Position numbers and translations under genes: made by a program
Notes under the pieces: generated by a model
Seen by the model: the letters and a program-made list of their open reading frames with translations, nothing else
Told to the model about the DNA's origin: nothing
Databases searched by the model: none
Source: Shinella kummerowiae
GTDB taxonomy: Bacteria; Pseudomonadota; Alphaproteobacteria; Rhizobiales; Rhizobiaceae
Assembly (NCBI RefSeq): GCF_009827055.1
Contig: NZ_WUMK01000005.1
Coordinates: 1-64,000 of the forward strand
DNA: 64,000 nt
Reading direction: 5' to 3'
Shown: in pieces, positions 53,233 through 62,010 of the stretch
Layout: every line of letters starts with the position of its first letter
Position numbering within the stretch: the first letter of the stretch is position 1

Positions 53233-53389
53233 GCTGCCACACTCCGGTTTCGACGCGGATGCAATGCCTCCGGGCCTCGTTTGTTCCGGCTTTCAGCGCA
53301 TTGGGGCGTGAGGTCGCTTTTCAAAGACCTCCGGCCCGAAAGGTACAGGATCCGCGTCGTGGCTGCGTCGAATTCACTCAGCAGAAAAA

Positions 53390-53424
53390 TTTCCTCCGAA
53401 TAACGATATTTTTCCTGTAAGGAA
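53390..53424. promoter_or_regulatory. Candidate operator: TTTCCT half-sites and TTCCT-GTA-AGGAA palindrome
   Basis: TTTCCT occurs at 53390-53395 and 53411-53416; the second forms a perfect inverted repeat TTCCT-GTA-AGGAA (53412-53424). It lies just upstream of the XRE-cupin gene. Similar TTTCCT elements lie before soxB/glxA (59261-59266, reverse) and glxB (60294-60299). Autoregulation and control of the cluster by the XRE-cupin protein is inferred. Confidence 0.4.
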
Positions 53425-53442
53425 CATAATTCGTAGGAGAGA

Positions 53443-54114
53443 ATGATGACCGAGAAGAACGAGAAGGATGGGCAGAAGCTGGCCCTGTTGTCCCAGGATC
53501 CGCACCGGATTCGCGAGCCGCGGGAAAACAACCTGGAAATGGCAATCGGGCACGAGGTTCGCACCTATCGCAAAGCGCTCGGCATCACCGTTACGGACCT
53601 CGCAGCCGCGACAGGCATTTCCGTGGGCATGCTGTCGAAGATCGAGAACGGCAACATTTCGCCCTCATTGACCACTCTGCAAGCCCTGACAAGAGCGCTC
53701 GGCGTGCCGCTCACGGCATTCTTCCGCCGCTTCGAGGAGCCGCACAATGCGACATTCGTCAAGGCCGGTGAAGGCGTGAACATCGAACGACGCGGCACGC
53801 GCGCGGGGCATCAGTACAGCCTGCTCGGTCACATCGCCAACAATACAAGTGGCGTTACGGTCGAACCCTATCTCATAACCCTGACGACCGAGTCCGATGT
53901 CTTCCCGACGTTCCAGCATGAAGGCATGGAGTTTCTCCACATGCTGGAGGGCGAAGTGGTCTACCGCCACGGCGATCAGCTCTACACCATGCATCCGGGT
54001 GACAGCCTGTTCTTCGATGCCGATTCACCGCATGGGCCGCAGGAACTGGTTCGTCTTCCGGCCCGTTACCTGTCGATCATCAGCTATCCGCAGAAGCGGA
54101 GCCAGGCCAACTGA
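53443..54114 (+). CDS. XRE-family HTH regulator with C-terminal cupin
   Basis: 223 aa. The helix-turn-helix is in EVRTYRKALGITVTDLAAAT and GISVGMLSKIENGNISPS. The C-terminal cupin (about 110-215) shows EFLHMLEGEVVYRHGDQLY and PGDSLFFDADSPHGPQEL with possible metal ligands. GGAGA precedes ATG 53443 (or 53446). It is convergent with soxG and divergent from ku/ligD. Regulators of this build often control amine or amino-acid catabolism; here the sox/glx cluster is the natural target. Confidence 0.88.
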   Translation: MMTEKNEKDGQKLALLSQDPHRIREPRENNLEMAIGHEVRTYRKALGITVTDLAAATGISVGMLSKIENGNISPSLTTLQALTRALGVPLTAFFRRFEEPHNATFVKAGEGVNIERRGTRAGHQYSLLGHIANNTSGVTVEPYLITLTTESDVFPTFQHEGMEFLHMLEGEVVYRHGDQLYTMHPGDSLFFDADSPHGPQELVRLPARYLSIISYPQKRSQAN

Positions 54115-54151
54115 TTTTGCTTTGAGGAAAAGCTAAAGCCGGGCGACCTGC

Positions 54152-54724
54152 CTACCGCACCGTTCTCGCGTCCACGCCGAATTCAAGGCTCATCTGGATC
54201 AGTTCGTCCCACAAGCTTTCGGCAAAGCCGCGCAACACCAGAATCTCGAAACTCTCCGTGCCGGTCCGGGTGACCAGTGCCGAAATATGGCCGATCAGCG
54301 TCATGGCGGACTGGCCGACGGGGAATTTGGTACGATCGAGGTCGACGGCCGTGCCTTTGGCAAGGACGATCTCGACAGCCCGGCCGCTGATGCCGATCCG
54401 GACGCGGCCGTGGCCTTGGTCGGCGATGGAGGCCCGACCGTCCAGCAGCGGCGTCTTGCCGAAAATTTCCGCAGCGGACAGGGCCGCATCGCCGACGACG
54501 AACCATTGTCCGGGACCATAGGGGCGCACCGCATTGGGGGTGCCGTCGCTGACGCGCAGGATCACGTCTTGCAGGTCGCCGCTTCCACGCGCGGCGAGAA
54601 CCTGCAGCACATGGCCTTCCGGCAGAGCGGTGAGGGTGATCCGCGCGCCGGTTGAAGGCGCGCCGAACGAACCGGATTTCGCATCGGCAAGGGCGGGACG
54701 GTGGAGGGGCGCAAGATCAGCCAT
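54152..54724 (-). CDS. soxG: SoxG, gamma subunit of heterotetrameric sarcosine oxidase or N-methylglutamate dehydrogenase
   Basis: 190 aa. A GcvT/YgfZ-like fold is suggested by ITLTALPEGHVLQVLAARG, RPYGPGQWFVVGDA and GHGRVRIGISGRAVEIVLAK, as in SoxG. It is the last gene of soxB-soxD-soxA-soxG, starting within an 8-base overlap (ATGGCTGA) of soxA. In the N-methylglutamate pathway the matching subunit is MgdD. Substrate cannot be read from this subunit. Confidence 0.88.
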   Translation of the reverse strand: MADLAPLHRPALADAKSGSFGAPSTGARITLTALPEGHVLQVLAARGSGDLQDVILRVSDGTPNAVRPYGPGQWFVVGDAALSAAEIFGKTPLLDGRASIADQGHGRVRIGISGRAVEIVLAKGTAVDLDRTKFPVGQSAMTLIGHISALVTRTGTESFEILVLRGFAESLWDELIQMSLEFGVDARTVR

Positions 54725-57674
54725 GGAGCTTTCCGTTTTCCGGATCGAAGAAGACCGGGCTGCACAGCACGGCCTTGGTGTATTCGTTTTTCAGGTCGTT
54801 CCAGACGGTGACATGCTCGCCGTGCCGCTTCGGACCGTGCTTGACGAGAGCGAGGCCGATGGTCGAACCGAGGTTGGGTGAATAGCAACTGGAGGAGACA
54901 TAGCCCTGGTCGTTTTCGAGCGACGGAACAGCGCCGTCCGACAGGATATGCGAGCCCGTCTTGAAGGTCGTCGCCGGATCGAGCGGCTTGACGCCGACCA
55001 GCGAGAGCCGGTCCTCCGCCGTCAGGCCCTCGCGCGACAGCATGGCCTTGCCGATGAAGTCCGGCTTGGTGGTGGAGACCATCTTGGCAAAACCGAGGTC
55101 CGACGGGATGACCGTGCCATTGATCTCGGAATGGGTGACATGGCCTTTCTCGATGCGCATGACGCCAAGCGCCTCGACACCATAGGGACATATGCCATGC
55201 GGCTTGCCGGCCGCCATGATCGCGTCGGCGATCGCTTCGCCATAGCCGGCCGGAACCGCCAGTTCGTAGGCCAGTTCGCCGGAAAACGAGATGCGGAACA
55301 GTCGGCCGGTCAGCGTTCCGCCGCAGAGCGACACTTCCTTGGCGCCGAGGAATGGAAAGGCCGCGTCGGAAATATCCTCGTCCACCAATGCCTGCAGGAT
55401 CGTGCGCGATTTCGGCCCGGCAACGGCAATCTGTGCCCATTGGTCGGTCGAGGAGGCAAACTGCACGTCGAGGTCGGGCCAGAGCGCCTGTGCGCAGAAT
55501 TCCAGATGGTTCATGACGCCGGCCGCGTAAGCTGTGGTCGTCGTCATGAAGAAATGGTTTTCGCCAAGGCGGCTCGTCGTGCCGTCGTCGTAGATCATTC
55601 CGTCTTCGCGCAGCATCAGGCCGTATCGCGCCTTGCCGATCGGCAGCTTCAGGAAGGCGTTGCAATAGACCCGGTTGAGGAATTCGGCGGCATCCGTGCC
55701 GAAGATTTCGATCTTGCCAAGGGTCGAGACGTCGCAGATGCCGGCATTCTCGCGAACGTTGAGCACTTCGCGATCGACGCTTTCGCGCCAGGTCGTTTCG
55801 CCCGCCTTCGGGAACCAGGAGGAGCGGTACCAGAGGCCCGTTTCGACGAAGACCGCGCCATTCTTCTTCGCCCAGTCATGCAGCGGGGACTTGCGCACCG
55901 GCTGGAAGTGCTTGCCCTTGGAGGCGCCAGTCAGCGCGCCGAAGGAGAGCGGTGTGTAGAACGGGCGGAACGTCGTGGTGCCGACATCGGCCAGCGATAT
56001 TTTGCGCGCCTCCGCCAGGATGCCGATGGCATTGATGTTCGACAGCTTGCCTTGGTCGGTTGCCATGCCGTTGGTGGTGTAGCGCTTCGCAAGCTCGACA
56101 TGGCCGTAACCCTCGCTGACGGCGAGGCCGAGATCCTTGAGATGCACGTCGTTCTGGTAGTCGACGAAGGCCTTGCCCTTCGATCCGTGCACCCGCCAGA
56201 GCGGCTTGGAGACGGTTGTCGTGTCGGCTTTTTCCGCGAAAGCGGCGACGGAATTCGAAAAACCGAGCACCTTTAGAGCGGATGCAGCTTTTCCGGCGCC
56301 GTCTGCAAGGCAGGATTCGGTGCTGCCAATGCCCGCGGCGGCGCCGGCGACGGTCAGGCCTTCCTGGTTTTCCGGTGCAAGGAACGCAGCCTTGGCATCG
56401 GACCAGACCGGCTTTGCGCCGCGATGGCATGCCAGATGGATGATCGGGCTCCAGCCCCCGGCCATGCCGAGCGCATCCGCTGAGATGGTTTCCGTGCGGC
56501 CGTTGTTGAGGATCGTAACGCCCTTGAGGCTCTTGCCGCCATTGGCATCGACAACCACGGCGCCGGACAGGATGCGCGCCTTGCCGGACCAGGTGCGCGC
56601 GGCATCCGGGCGACTGTCGACGATGGCGGCGACCTCGAGACCGGCGGCTTCCAGATCGACGGCGGTCGCGTAGCCGGACGCGTCGTTGGTGAAGATGACC
56701 GTGCTCTTTCCCGGCGCGATCGCCTGCCGGTTGAGATAGGCGCGCATGGCACCGGCCATCATCACGCCGGGAATATCGTTGCCGCCGAAAACCAGCGGGC
56801 GCTCTTCCGCGCCGGAGGCGAGGATCGCCTGTCTGGCGGCGATGCGCCAGATGCGCTCGACCGGCCGGTTCGGGTCCACCGTGGCCGTGTTTTTTTGCAC
56901 GCTTTCGACGGCGCCGAAGACATTGCCGTCATACCAGCCGAAGACCGTCGTGCGGGAGAACATGCGGACATTCGGCATATCTGCCAGCTCGGCCAGCGTC
57001 TGGGCCAGCAGGTCGCTTGCGGATTTTCCACCGACGGGTGCCGTTTCGGACAGCAATGATCCGCCGGGCTCAAAACCTTCGTCGGCAAGGATGACACGGG
57101 CCCCGGCGCGGCCCGCGGTTAGCGCGGCGGCGAGACCGGTGGGGCCTGCGCCAATCACCAGCAGGTCGCAATGTGCCCAGCATTTTTCGTACGAGTCGGG
57201 ATCGGGCTCGTAGGTGGCGCGGCCGAGGCCGGCCGCCTTGCGGATGATCGGCTCGTAGACCTTTTCCCAGAAGGCCGCCGGCCACATGAAGGTCTTGTAG
57301 TAAAAGCCGGCGCCGAGGAAGGGCGAGAGCAGGCTGTTGACGGCGCCGAGGTCGAAATCGACCGAAGGCCAGCGGTTCTGGCTCTTTGCTGTGAGGCCGC
57401 TGTAGAGCTCGACCAGCGTGGCGCGGGTGTTGGCCTCGGTGCGTCCGCCTTCGCCGATTGTCACCAGGGCATTGGGTTCAGCAGCACCCGCCGTCAGGAT
57501 GCCGCGCGGGCGGTGGTACTTGAAGCTGCGGCCGACGAGCTGGCGGCCGTTCGCCAGAAGCGCCGAGGCCAGCGTGTCGCCGGCAAGACCCTGCATCGGC
57601 TTGCCGTCGAAGGTGAAATCGAGCGGCTTGGCGCGATCGATGCGGCCGCCCCGGGAAAGACGATAGGACGTCAT
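54717..57674 (-). CDS. soxA: SoxA, alpha subunit of heterotetrameric sarcosine oxidase or N-methylglutamate dehydrogenase
   Basis: 985 aa, usual for SoxA/MgdC. The N-terminus resembles a 2Fe-2S-like fold without obvious cluster cysteines (FTFDGKPMQGLAGDTLASAL). It is followed by an NAD-binding flavoprotein region (LLVIGAGPTGLAAALTAGRA, near residue 170) and a GcvT-type C-terminal folate-binding half (ARYGLMLREDGMIYDDGTTS, FISFSGELAYELAVPAGYGE-like). It would transfer the methyl group to tetrahydrofolate. ATG 57674 overlaps the soxD stop by 4 bases. Confidence 0.93.
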   Translation of the reverse strand: MTSYRLSRGGRIDRAKPLDFTFDGKPMQGLAGDTLASALLANGRQLVGRSFKYHRPRGILTAGAAEPNALVTIGEGGRTEANTRATLVELYSGLTAKSQNRWPSVDFDLGAVNSLLSPFLGAGFYYKTFMWPAAFWEKVYEPIIRKAAGLGRATYEPDPDSYEKCWAHCDLLVIGAGPTGLAAALTAGRAGARVILADEGFEPGGSLLSETAPVGGKSASDLLAQTLAELADMPNVRMFSRTTVFGWYDGNVFGAVESVQKNTATVDPNRPVERIWRIAARQAILASGAEERPLVFGGNDIPGVMMAGAMRAYLNRQAIAPGKSTVIFTNDASGYATAVDLEAAGLEVAAIVDSRPDAARTWSGKARILSGAVVVDANGGKSLKGVTILNNGRTETISADALGMAGGWSPIIHLACHRGAKPVWSDAKAAFLAPENQEGLTVAGAAAGIGSTESCLADGAGKAASALKVLGFSNSVAAFAEKADTTTVSKPLWRVHGSKGKAFVDYQNDVHLKDLGLAVSEGYGHVELAKRYTTNGMATDQGKLSNINAIGILAEARKISLADVGTTTFRPFYTPLSFGALTGASKGKHFQPVRKSPLHDWAKKNGAVFVETGLWYRSSWFPKAGETTWRESVDREVLNVRENAGICDVSTLGKIEIFGTDAAEFLNRVYCNAFLKLPIGKARYGLMLREDGMIYDDGTTSRLGENHFFMTTTTAYAAGVMNHLEFCAQALWPDLDVQFASSTDQWAQIAVAGPKSRTILQALVDEDISDAAFPFLGAKEVSLCGGTLTGRLFRISFSGELAYELAVPAGYGEAIADAIMAAGKPHGICPYGVEALGVMRIEKGHVTHSEINGTVIPSDLGFAKMVSTTKPDFIGKAMLSREGLTAEDRLSLVGVKPLDPATTFKTGSHILSDGAVPSLENDQGYVSSSCYSPNLGSTIGLALVKHGPKRHGEHVTVWNDLKNEYTKAVLCSPVFFDPENGKLHG

Positions 57675-57943
57675 GCGGTCGCTCCCTCGGTGCTGGCATC
57701 CGATACGGCATGGATTGCATGGCTCATCGTATCGCGCTCGACCACCAGCCAGCGGCGGCAGCCGGATGTGTGGTGCCAATGTTCCTTGTGGCGTCCGCGC
57801 GGATTGTCGCGCAGGTAGACATAGGCGTGCCAGGCGTCCTCACCGGCATCCGGCGCCGGGCGGACTATGCCGGCATCGCCGCGAATGGTGAATTCTTCCT
57901 TGGGGCGCGGCCCGCAATGGGGGCAGGCGATCAGGCTGGCCAT
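57671..57943 (-). CDS. soxD: SoxD, delta subunit (zinc-binding)
   Basis: 90 aa. IACPHCGPRPKEEFTIRGDA holds the first cysteine pair, and the body YVYLRDNPRGRHKEHWHHTS, then GCRRWLVVERDT, is the classic SoxD signature with His and Cys ligands. Short length is normal. The gene lies nine bases after soxB and overlaps soxA. In the methylamine pathway this subunit is MgdB. Confidence 0.94.
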   Translation of the reverse strand: MASLIACPHCGPRPKEEFTIRGDAGIVRPAPDAGEDAWHAYVYLRDNPRGRHKEHWHHTSGCRRWLVVERDTMSHAIHAVSDASTEGATA

Positions 57944-57952
57944 ATGAAGTCC

Positions 57953-59203
57953 TCAATGCAGATTGGGTTGCGAGCCGACGCCCTTTTCATCGATCATCCG
58001 GCCGCGGGCGAAGCGGTCGAGCCGGAAGGCGCGACCGGTTTCGTGCGGCTCGTTTTTGGCGATCAGATGGGCGTAGCAGAAGCCGGAAGCGGGTGTGGCC
58101 TTGAAGCCGCCGTAACACCAGCCGGCATTCAGATAGAGATTGTCGATGTGGGTGCGGTCGATGATCGGCGAGCCGTCCATGCTCATGTCCATCACCCCGC
58201 CCCAGGAGCGCAGCACCCGGACACGCGACAGCGCCGGGATCATTGCGACCCCGGCTTCGGCGACATGCTCGACGGTCGCAAGATTGCCGCGCTGCGCATA
58301 GGAATTGTAGCCATCGATATCGCCACCGAAGACGAGGCCGCCCTTGTCGGACTGGGAGACGTAGAAGTGGCCGGCGCCGAAGGTGACGACATTGTCGATG
58401 AACGGCTTCAGACCCTCGGAGACGAACGCCTGCAGCACATGGCTTTCGATCGGCAGCTTCAGGTCGACCATGTCGGCAACCACGGTGGAATTGCCGGCCG
58501 CAGCGAGCGCCAGCTTGCCGCAACCGATGAAGCCCTGGCTGGTCTCGACACCGGTAACGCGGCCGTTTTCTCTGCGGATGCCGGTCACCTCGCAGTTCTG
58601 GATGATATCGACACCGCGACTGTCCGCACCACGGGCATAGCCCCAGGCAACGGCATCATGGCGTACGGTGCCGCCGCGCTTCTGCATCAGCGCGCCCTGG
58701 ATCGGGAAGCGGGCATTGTCGAAATCGAGGAAGGGCAGCATCTGGCGCACGGCGTTGCGGTCGAGCAGGTCGGCATCGACGCCGTGCAGCCGCATCGCGT
58801 TGCCGCGCCGCGTATAGGCATCACGCTGAGCGTCGGAATGGTAGAGGTTGAGCACGCCGCGTTGGGAGACCATAGCGTTGAAGTTGAAATCCTGCTCCAG
58901 CCCTTCCCAAAGCTTCATCGACAGTTCGTAGAACGGGTTGTTGCCCTGCAACAGGTAGTTGGAGCGGATGATCGTGGTGTTGCGGCCGACATTGCCGGAA
59001 CCGATATAGCCCTTTTCCAGTACCGCCACATTGGTGACGCCGAATTCCTTGGCGAGGTAGTAGGCCGTGGCCAGACCATGCCCGCCGCCGCCGATGATGA
59101 TCACGTCATAGCGGTTCTTCGGAACCGGACTGCGCCACGCCGGCGCCCAGCCCTTGTTGCCGCGCAGGGCGTTCAGGAAAACGGAAAAGGCAGAGTAGCG
59201 CAT
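57953..59203 (-). CDS. soxB: SoxB, beta subunit, flavin amine oxidase
   Basis: 416 aa DAO-fold protein. YDVIIIGGGGHGLATAYYLA binds FAD, followed by KGYIGSGNVGRNTTIIRSNY, which is strongly conserved in SoxB. The C-terminus has YLNAGWCYGGFKATPASGF. It oxidises the secondary amine (sarcosine, or N-methylglutamate in MgdA). First gene of the minus-strand operon, divergent from glxA. Which substrate is used is judged from neighbours: glxBCD and glnT favour N-methylglutamate. Confidence 0.92.
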   Translation of the reverse strand: MRYSAFSVFLNALRGNKGWAPAWRSPVPKNRYDVIIIGGGGHGLATAYYLAKEFGVTNVAVLEKGYIGSGNVGRNTTIIRSNYLLQGNNPFYELSMKLWEGLEQDFNFNAMVSQRGVLNLYHSDAQRDAYTRRGNAMRLHGVDADLLDRNAVRQMLPFLDFDNARFPIQGALMQKRGGTVRHDAVAWGYARGADSRGVDIIQNCEVTGIRRENGRVTGVETSQGFIGCGKLALAAAGNSTVVADMVDLKLPIESHVLQAFVSEGLKPFIDNVVTFGAGHFYVSQSDKGGLVFGGDIDGYNSYAQRGNLATVEHVAEAGVAMIPALSRVRVLRSWGGVMDMSMDGSPIIDRTHIDNLYLNAGWCYGGFKATPASGFCYAHLIAKNEPHETGRAFRLDRFARGRMIDEKGVGSQPNLH

Positions 59204-59274
59204 GGCAAGGACATCCCGTGGAGCGTGACGATCATGACAGCATTGTGTTTCAGCACTTGCAGGAAAGAGACTAT

Positions 59275-59294
59275 TTGAGCCATAATTGAGCCAT
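59275..59294 (+). repeat. Tandem TTGAGCCAT repeat overlapping the glxA start
   Basis: TTGAGCCAT occurs at 59275-59283 and 59286-59294, 11 bases apart, in the 89-base gap between divergent soxB and glxA. The second copy ends at the ATG of glxA. It could be an autoregulatory site for GlxA; AraC-type proteins often bind direct repeats one or two turns apart. Confidence 0.4.
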
Positions 59295-60282
59295 GGCCGC
59301 AGATGATCTGAAAAACGTCCAGAAGATCGGCTTCATCCTCATTCCGGGATTTGCGCTGATGTCCTATGCCTCGGCAACGGAGCCGCTACGTGCCGCCAAT
59401 CTTCTCGCTGGCCGGGATATCTATGCATTGTCGACGCATGTCGTCGAGGGAAACGCCGGGGTGACATCATCCGGTATTCCCGTTCCTGCCGTGCCCTTGC
59501 CGGCGCGTGGCTCCGGCTTCCACACCGTCTTCGTCTGCGCGGGCGGTACGCCGGTCGACTGGAACGTGCCGGCCGTCCTGGCATGCTTGCGCCAGCTTGC
59601 CCGCGACGGCGTGCGCATTGGCGGCATTTCCGGGGGGCCCTATCTGATGGCGGCGGCGGGATTGCTGGAGGATCGCGACTTCACCATCCACTGGGAGCAT
59701 GCACCGGCCCTGGTGGAGGCCTTTCCCGGCCTTGCACCTCGCCAGGCACGCTACGTCCTCGACGGCAACCGACTCACCTGCGGCGGTGGCGTCGCCCCGC
59801 TCGACATGATGCACGCGCTGATTTCGCAGCGCATGGGCTCGGATTTCGCGCGCCGGGTGAGTGACTGGTATCTTCATACCCAGGTGGAAAGCTCCGGTGC
59901 ACCGCAGCGGGCATCGCTGGCAGAGCGCTACGGGGTCAATCATCCCGGTTTGCTGATGGTGCTGGAGAAGATGGAGGCAACGATCGAAGCACCGCTCGAC
60001 CGGCAGGCCATGGGTAAACTGGCGGGTGTTTCGCCGCGCCACCTCGATCGTCTTTTTTCCAGCCAGATGGGGTCCTCCTTCCTTCTCGAATATCGGAAAC
60101 TGCGGCTGGATCACGCCCGGCGCCTGTTGCAGCAGAGCCCGCTTTCCATCTCCGAAATTGCCTTCGCCACCGGGTTTTCCAGCGCCGGGCATTTTGCACG
60201 AACCTACCGTGCGGCATTCGGGGAGCCGCCGCGCGCGCATCGGCAGTCCACAGCGCCGACAGCACAGACGGAATTGCTTTAA
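59293..60282 (+). CDS. glxA: GlxA-type AraC-family regulator with DJ-1/PfpI domain
   Basis: 329 aa. The N-terminal DJ-1/PfpI (class I amidotransferase-like) domain includes IGFILIPGFALMSYASATEP and VRIGGISGGPYLMAAAGLL; the usual nucleophile Cys position reads SGG, so it is likely a sensor only. The C-terminal AraC pair of HTHs is present (MGKLAGVSPRHLDRLFSSQM; SISEIAFATGFSSAGHFART). It is divergent from soxBDAG and upstream of glxB, so it likely controls both. No convincing RBS precedes the ATG. Confidence 0.9.
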   Translation: MAADDLKNVQKIGFILIPGFALMSYASATEPLRAANLLAGRDIYALSTHVVEGNAGVTSSGIPVPAVPLPARGSGFHTVFVCAGGTPVDWNVPAVLACLRQLARDGVRIGGISGGPYLMAAAGLLEDRDFTIHWEHAPALVEAFPGLAPRQARYVLDGNRLTCGGGVAPLDMMHALISQRMGSDFARRVSDWYLHTQVESSGAPQRASLAERYGVNHPGLLMVLEKMEATIEAPLDRQAMGKLAGVSPRHLDRLFSSQMGSSFLLEYRKLRLDHARRLLQQSPLSISEIAFATGFSSAGHFARTYRAAFGEPPRAHRQSTAPTAQTELL

Positions 60283-60364
60283 AAGAAAATAACTTTCCTC
60301 ATAGTTGAAATCAAAAAACGCACCTGCTATCCATCTTTCATCAACGAAACGAAGGATTGTCCCC

Positions 60365-61270
60365 ATGTGCGGAATTGTCGGATTGTTTTTGAAGGACAGA
60401 AGTCTGGAACCGCAATTGGGTGCCATGCTGTCCGATATGCTGGTCACCATGACCGACCGCGGGCCCGATAGCGCCGGCATCGCGATTTACGGAGCGCCCT
60501 CGGATGGCCGCGCGAAAATCACCGTGCAGTCGGCCGACCCCAAGCAGGATTTTGCCGGGCTCAAAGCGCTGCTGAAGCCAGCCGATTCGAGCGTTGCCGT
60601 GGAGCTGAAAAGCACCCACGCGGTTATCGAAGCCAGTGCCGACAAGGCTCAGGCGGTCCGTGATCTGCTGGTCCAGGAGCGGCCGGAGATTCGTGTCATG
60701 GGTTCCGGCGACAGCGTTGAGATCTACAAGGAAGTCGGCCTACCGAAGGACGTGGTTTCCCGCTTCGGCATTCGCCAGATGGCCGGCACACATGGTATCG
60801 GCCATACCCGTATGGCGACGGAATCGGCCGTCACCACGCTTGGCGCCCATCCGTTCTCGACCGGCGCCGACCAGTGCCTGGTGCACAACGGTTCGCTCTC
60901 CAACCACAACAACCTGCGCCGTGAGCTGGTGCGTGAAGGCATGACCTTCGAGACGCAGAACGATACCGAAGTCGCCGCCGCCTACCTGTCGGCCGAGATG
61001 GCCAAGGGCAAGGATCTGGGGCAGGCGCTGACCAGCGCGCTCGACGATCTCGACGGCTTCTTCACCTTCGTCGTCGGTACCAAGTCCGGCTTCGGTGTGG
61101 TGCGCGATCCGATCGCCTGCAAGCCGGCCGTAATGGCCGAAACGGATCAATATATCGCCTTCGGCTCGGAATACCGCGCGCTCGTCAACCTGCCGGGCAT
61201 CGAAAATGCGCGGGTCTGGGAGCCGGAGCCGGCTACTGTCTATTTCTGGGATCATGAGAAGGCGGCCTAA
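60365..61270 (+). CDS. glxB: GlxB/MgsA, class II glutamine amidotransferase-like subunit
   Basis: 301 aa beginning MCGIVGLFLKD; Cys2 is the N-terminal nucleophile of class II (Ntn) amidotransferases. Further landmarks are MTDRGPDSAGIAIYG, GIGHTRMATESAVTT and CLVHNGSLSNHNNLRRE. It equals the N-terminal domain of GltB as a separate protein. In N-methylglutamate synthase this subunit is MgsA. ATG 60365 is fixed by the need for Cys2. A TTTCCT element lies about 65 bases upstream. Confidence 0.92.
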   Translation: MCGIVGLFLKDRSLEPQLGAMLSDMLVTMTDRGPDSAGIAIYGAPSDGRAKITVQSADPKQDFAGLKALLKPADSSVAVELKSTHAVIEASADKAQAVRDLLVQERPEIRVMGSGDSVEIYKEVGLPKDVVSRFGIRQMAGTHGIGHTRMATESAVTTLGAHPFSTGADQCLVHNGSLSNHNNLRRELVREGMTFETQNDTEVAAAYLSAEMAKGKDLGQALTSALDDLDGFFTFVVGTKSGFGVVRDPIACKPAVMAETDQYIAFGSEYRALVNLPGIENARVWEPEPATVYFWDHEKAA

Positions 61271-61272
61271 CC

Positions 61273-61995
61273 GTGGATGTCAGCGTCAAACGAGAAAGTC
61301 TGGAAGCGATGCGCGTATTCGACCTTGCCAAAATGCCGCTGCGCGAACTGAACAGCGCGCTGCACGCCATCGCCCCCGGCACCAATGATACGAATTTCGA
61401 GGTCGTCAATCCGCGTGGCAGTCATGCCGTCGCCGTCGGTATCGACCAGCCCGTCACCGTCGAGGTGCGTGGCAGCGTCGGTTATTATTGCGCCGGCATG
61501 AACGATGGCGGTACCGTGACGGTGCATGGTTCGGCAGGGCCTGGTGTCGCGGAAAACATGATGTCGGGAACGGTCGTCATCGAGGGCGATGCCAGCCAGT
61601 ATGCCGGCGCGACGGGCCGCGGCGGACTCCTCGTCATCAAGGGCAATGCTGCCTCGCGCTGCGGCATCTCGATGAAGGGCATCGACATCGTCGTCCAGGG
61701 CAATATCGGCCACATGTCGGCCTTCATGGGCCAGTCGGGTCACCTTGTGGTGCTTGGCAATGCCGGTGATGCGCTCGGTGACTCCCTTTACGAGGCGAAG
61801 TTGTTTGTGCGCGGCGAAGTCAAGAGCCTCGGCGCCGACTGCATCCAGAAGGAAATGAAGCCAAAACATCTGAAGCTGCTTGCCGAGCTTCTGGAAAAGG
61901 CCGGCATCACGGGTGTCGCGCCGGAAGAATTCAAGCGCTACGGCTCGGCCCGCACGCTCTACAACTTCAACATCGATAACGCTGATGCGTACTAA
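61273..61995 (+). CDS. glxC: GlxC/MgsB, GltB GXGXG-domain subunit
   Basis: 240 aa. The repeated beta-helix of glutamate synthase C-terminal domains is clear (VEVRGSVGYYCAGMNDGGTV, GVAENMMSGTVVIEGDASQY, ATGRGGLLVIKGNAASRCGI). Such a domain holds the ammonia channel or structural spine between the other two subunits. GTG 61273 follows glxB by two bases; ATG 61309 is an alternative. It belongs to the glxBCD unit. Confidence 0.92.
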   Translation: MDVSVKRESLEAMRVFDLAKMPLRELNSALHAIAPGTNDTNFEVVNPRGSHAVAVGIDQPVTVEVRGSVGYYCAGMNDGGTVTVHGSAGPGVAENMMSGTVVIEGDASQYAGATGRGGLLVIKGNAASRCGISMKGIDIVVQGNIGHMSAFMGQSGHLVVLGNAGDALGDSLYEAKLFVRGEVKSLGADCIQKEMKPKHLKLLAELLEKAGITGVAPEEFKRYGSARTLYNFNIDNADAY

Positions 61996-62010
61996 GGCAG
62001 GGACCCGTTC

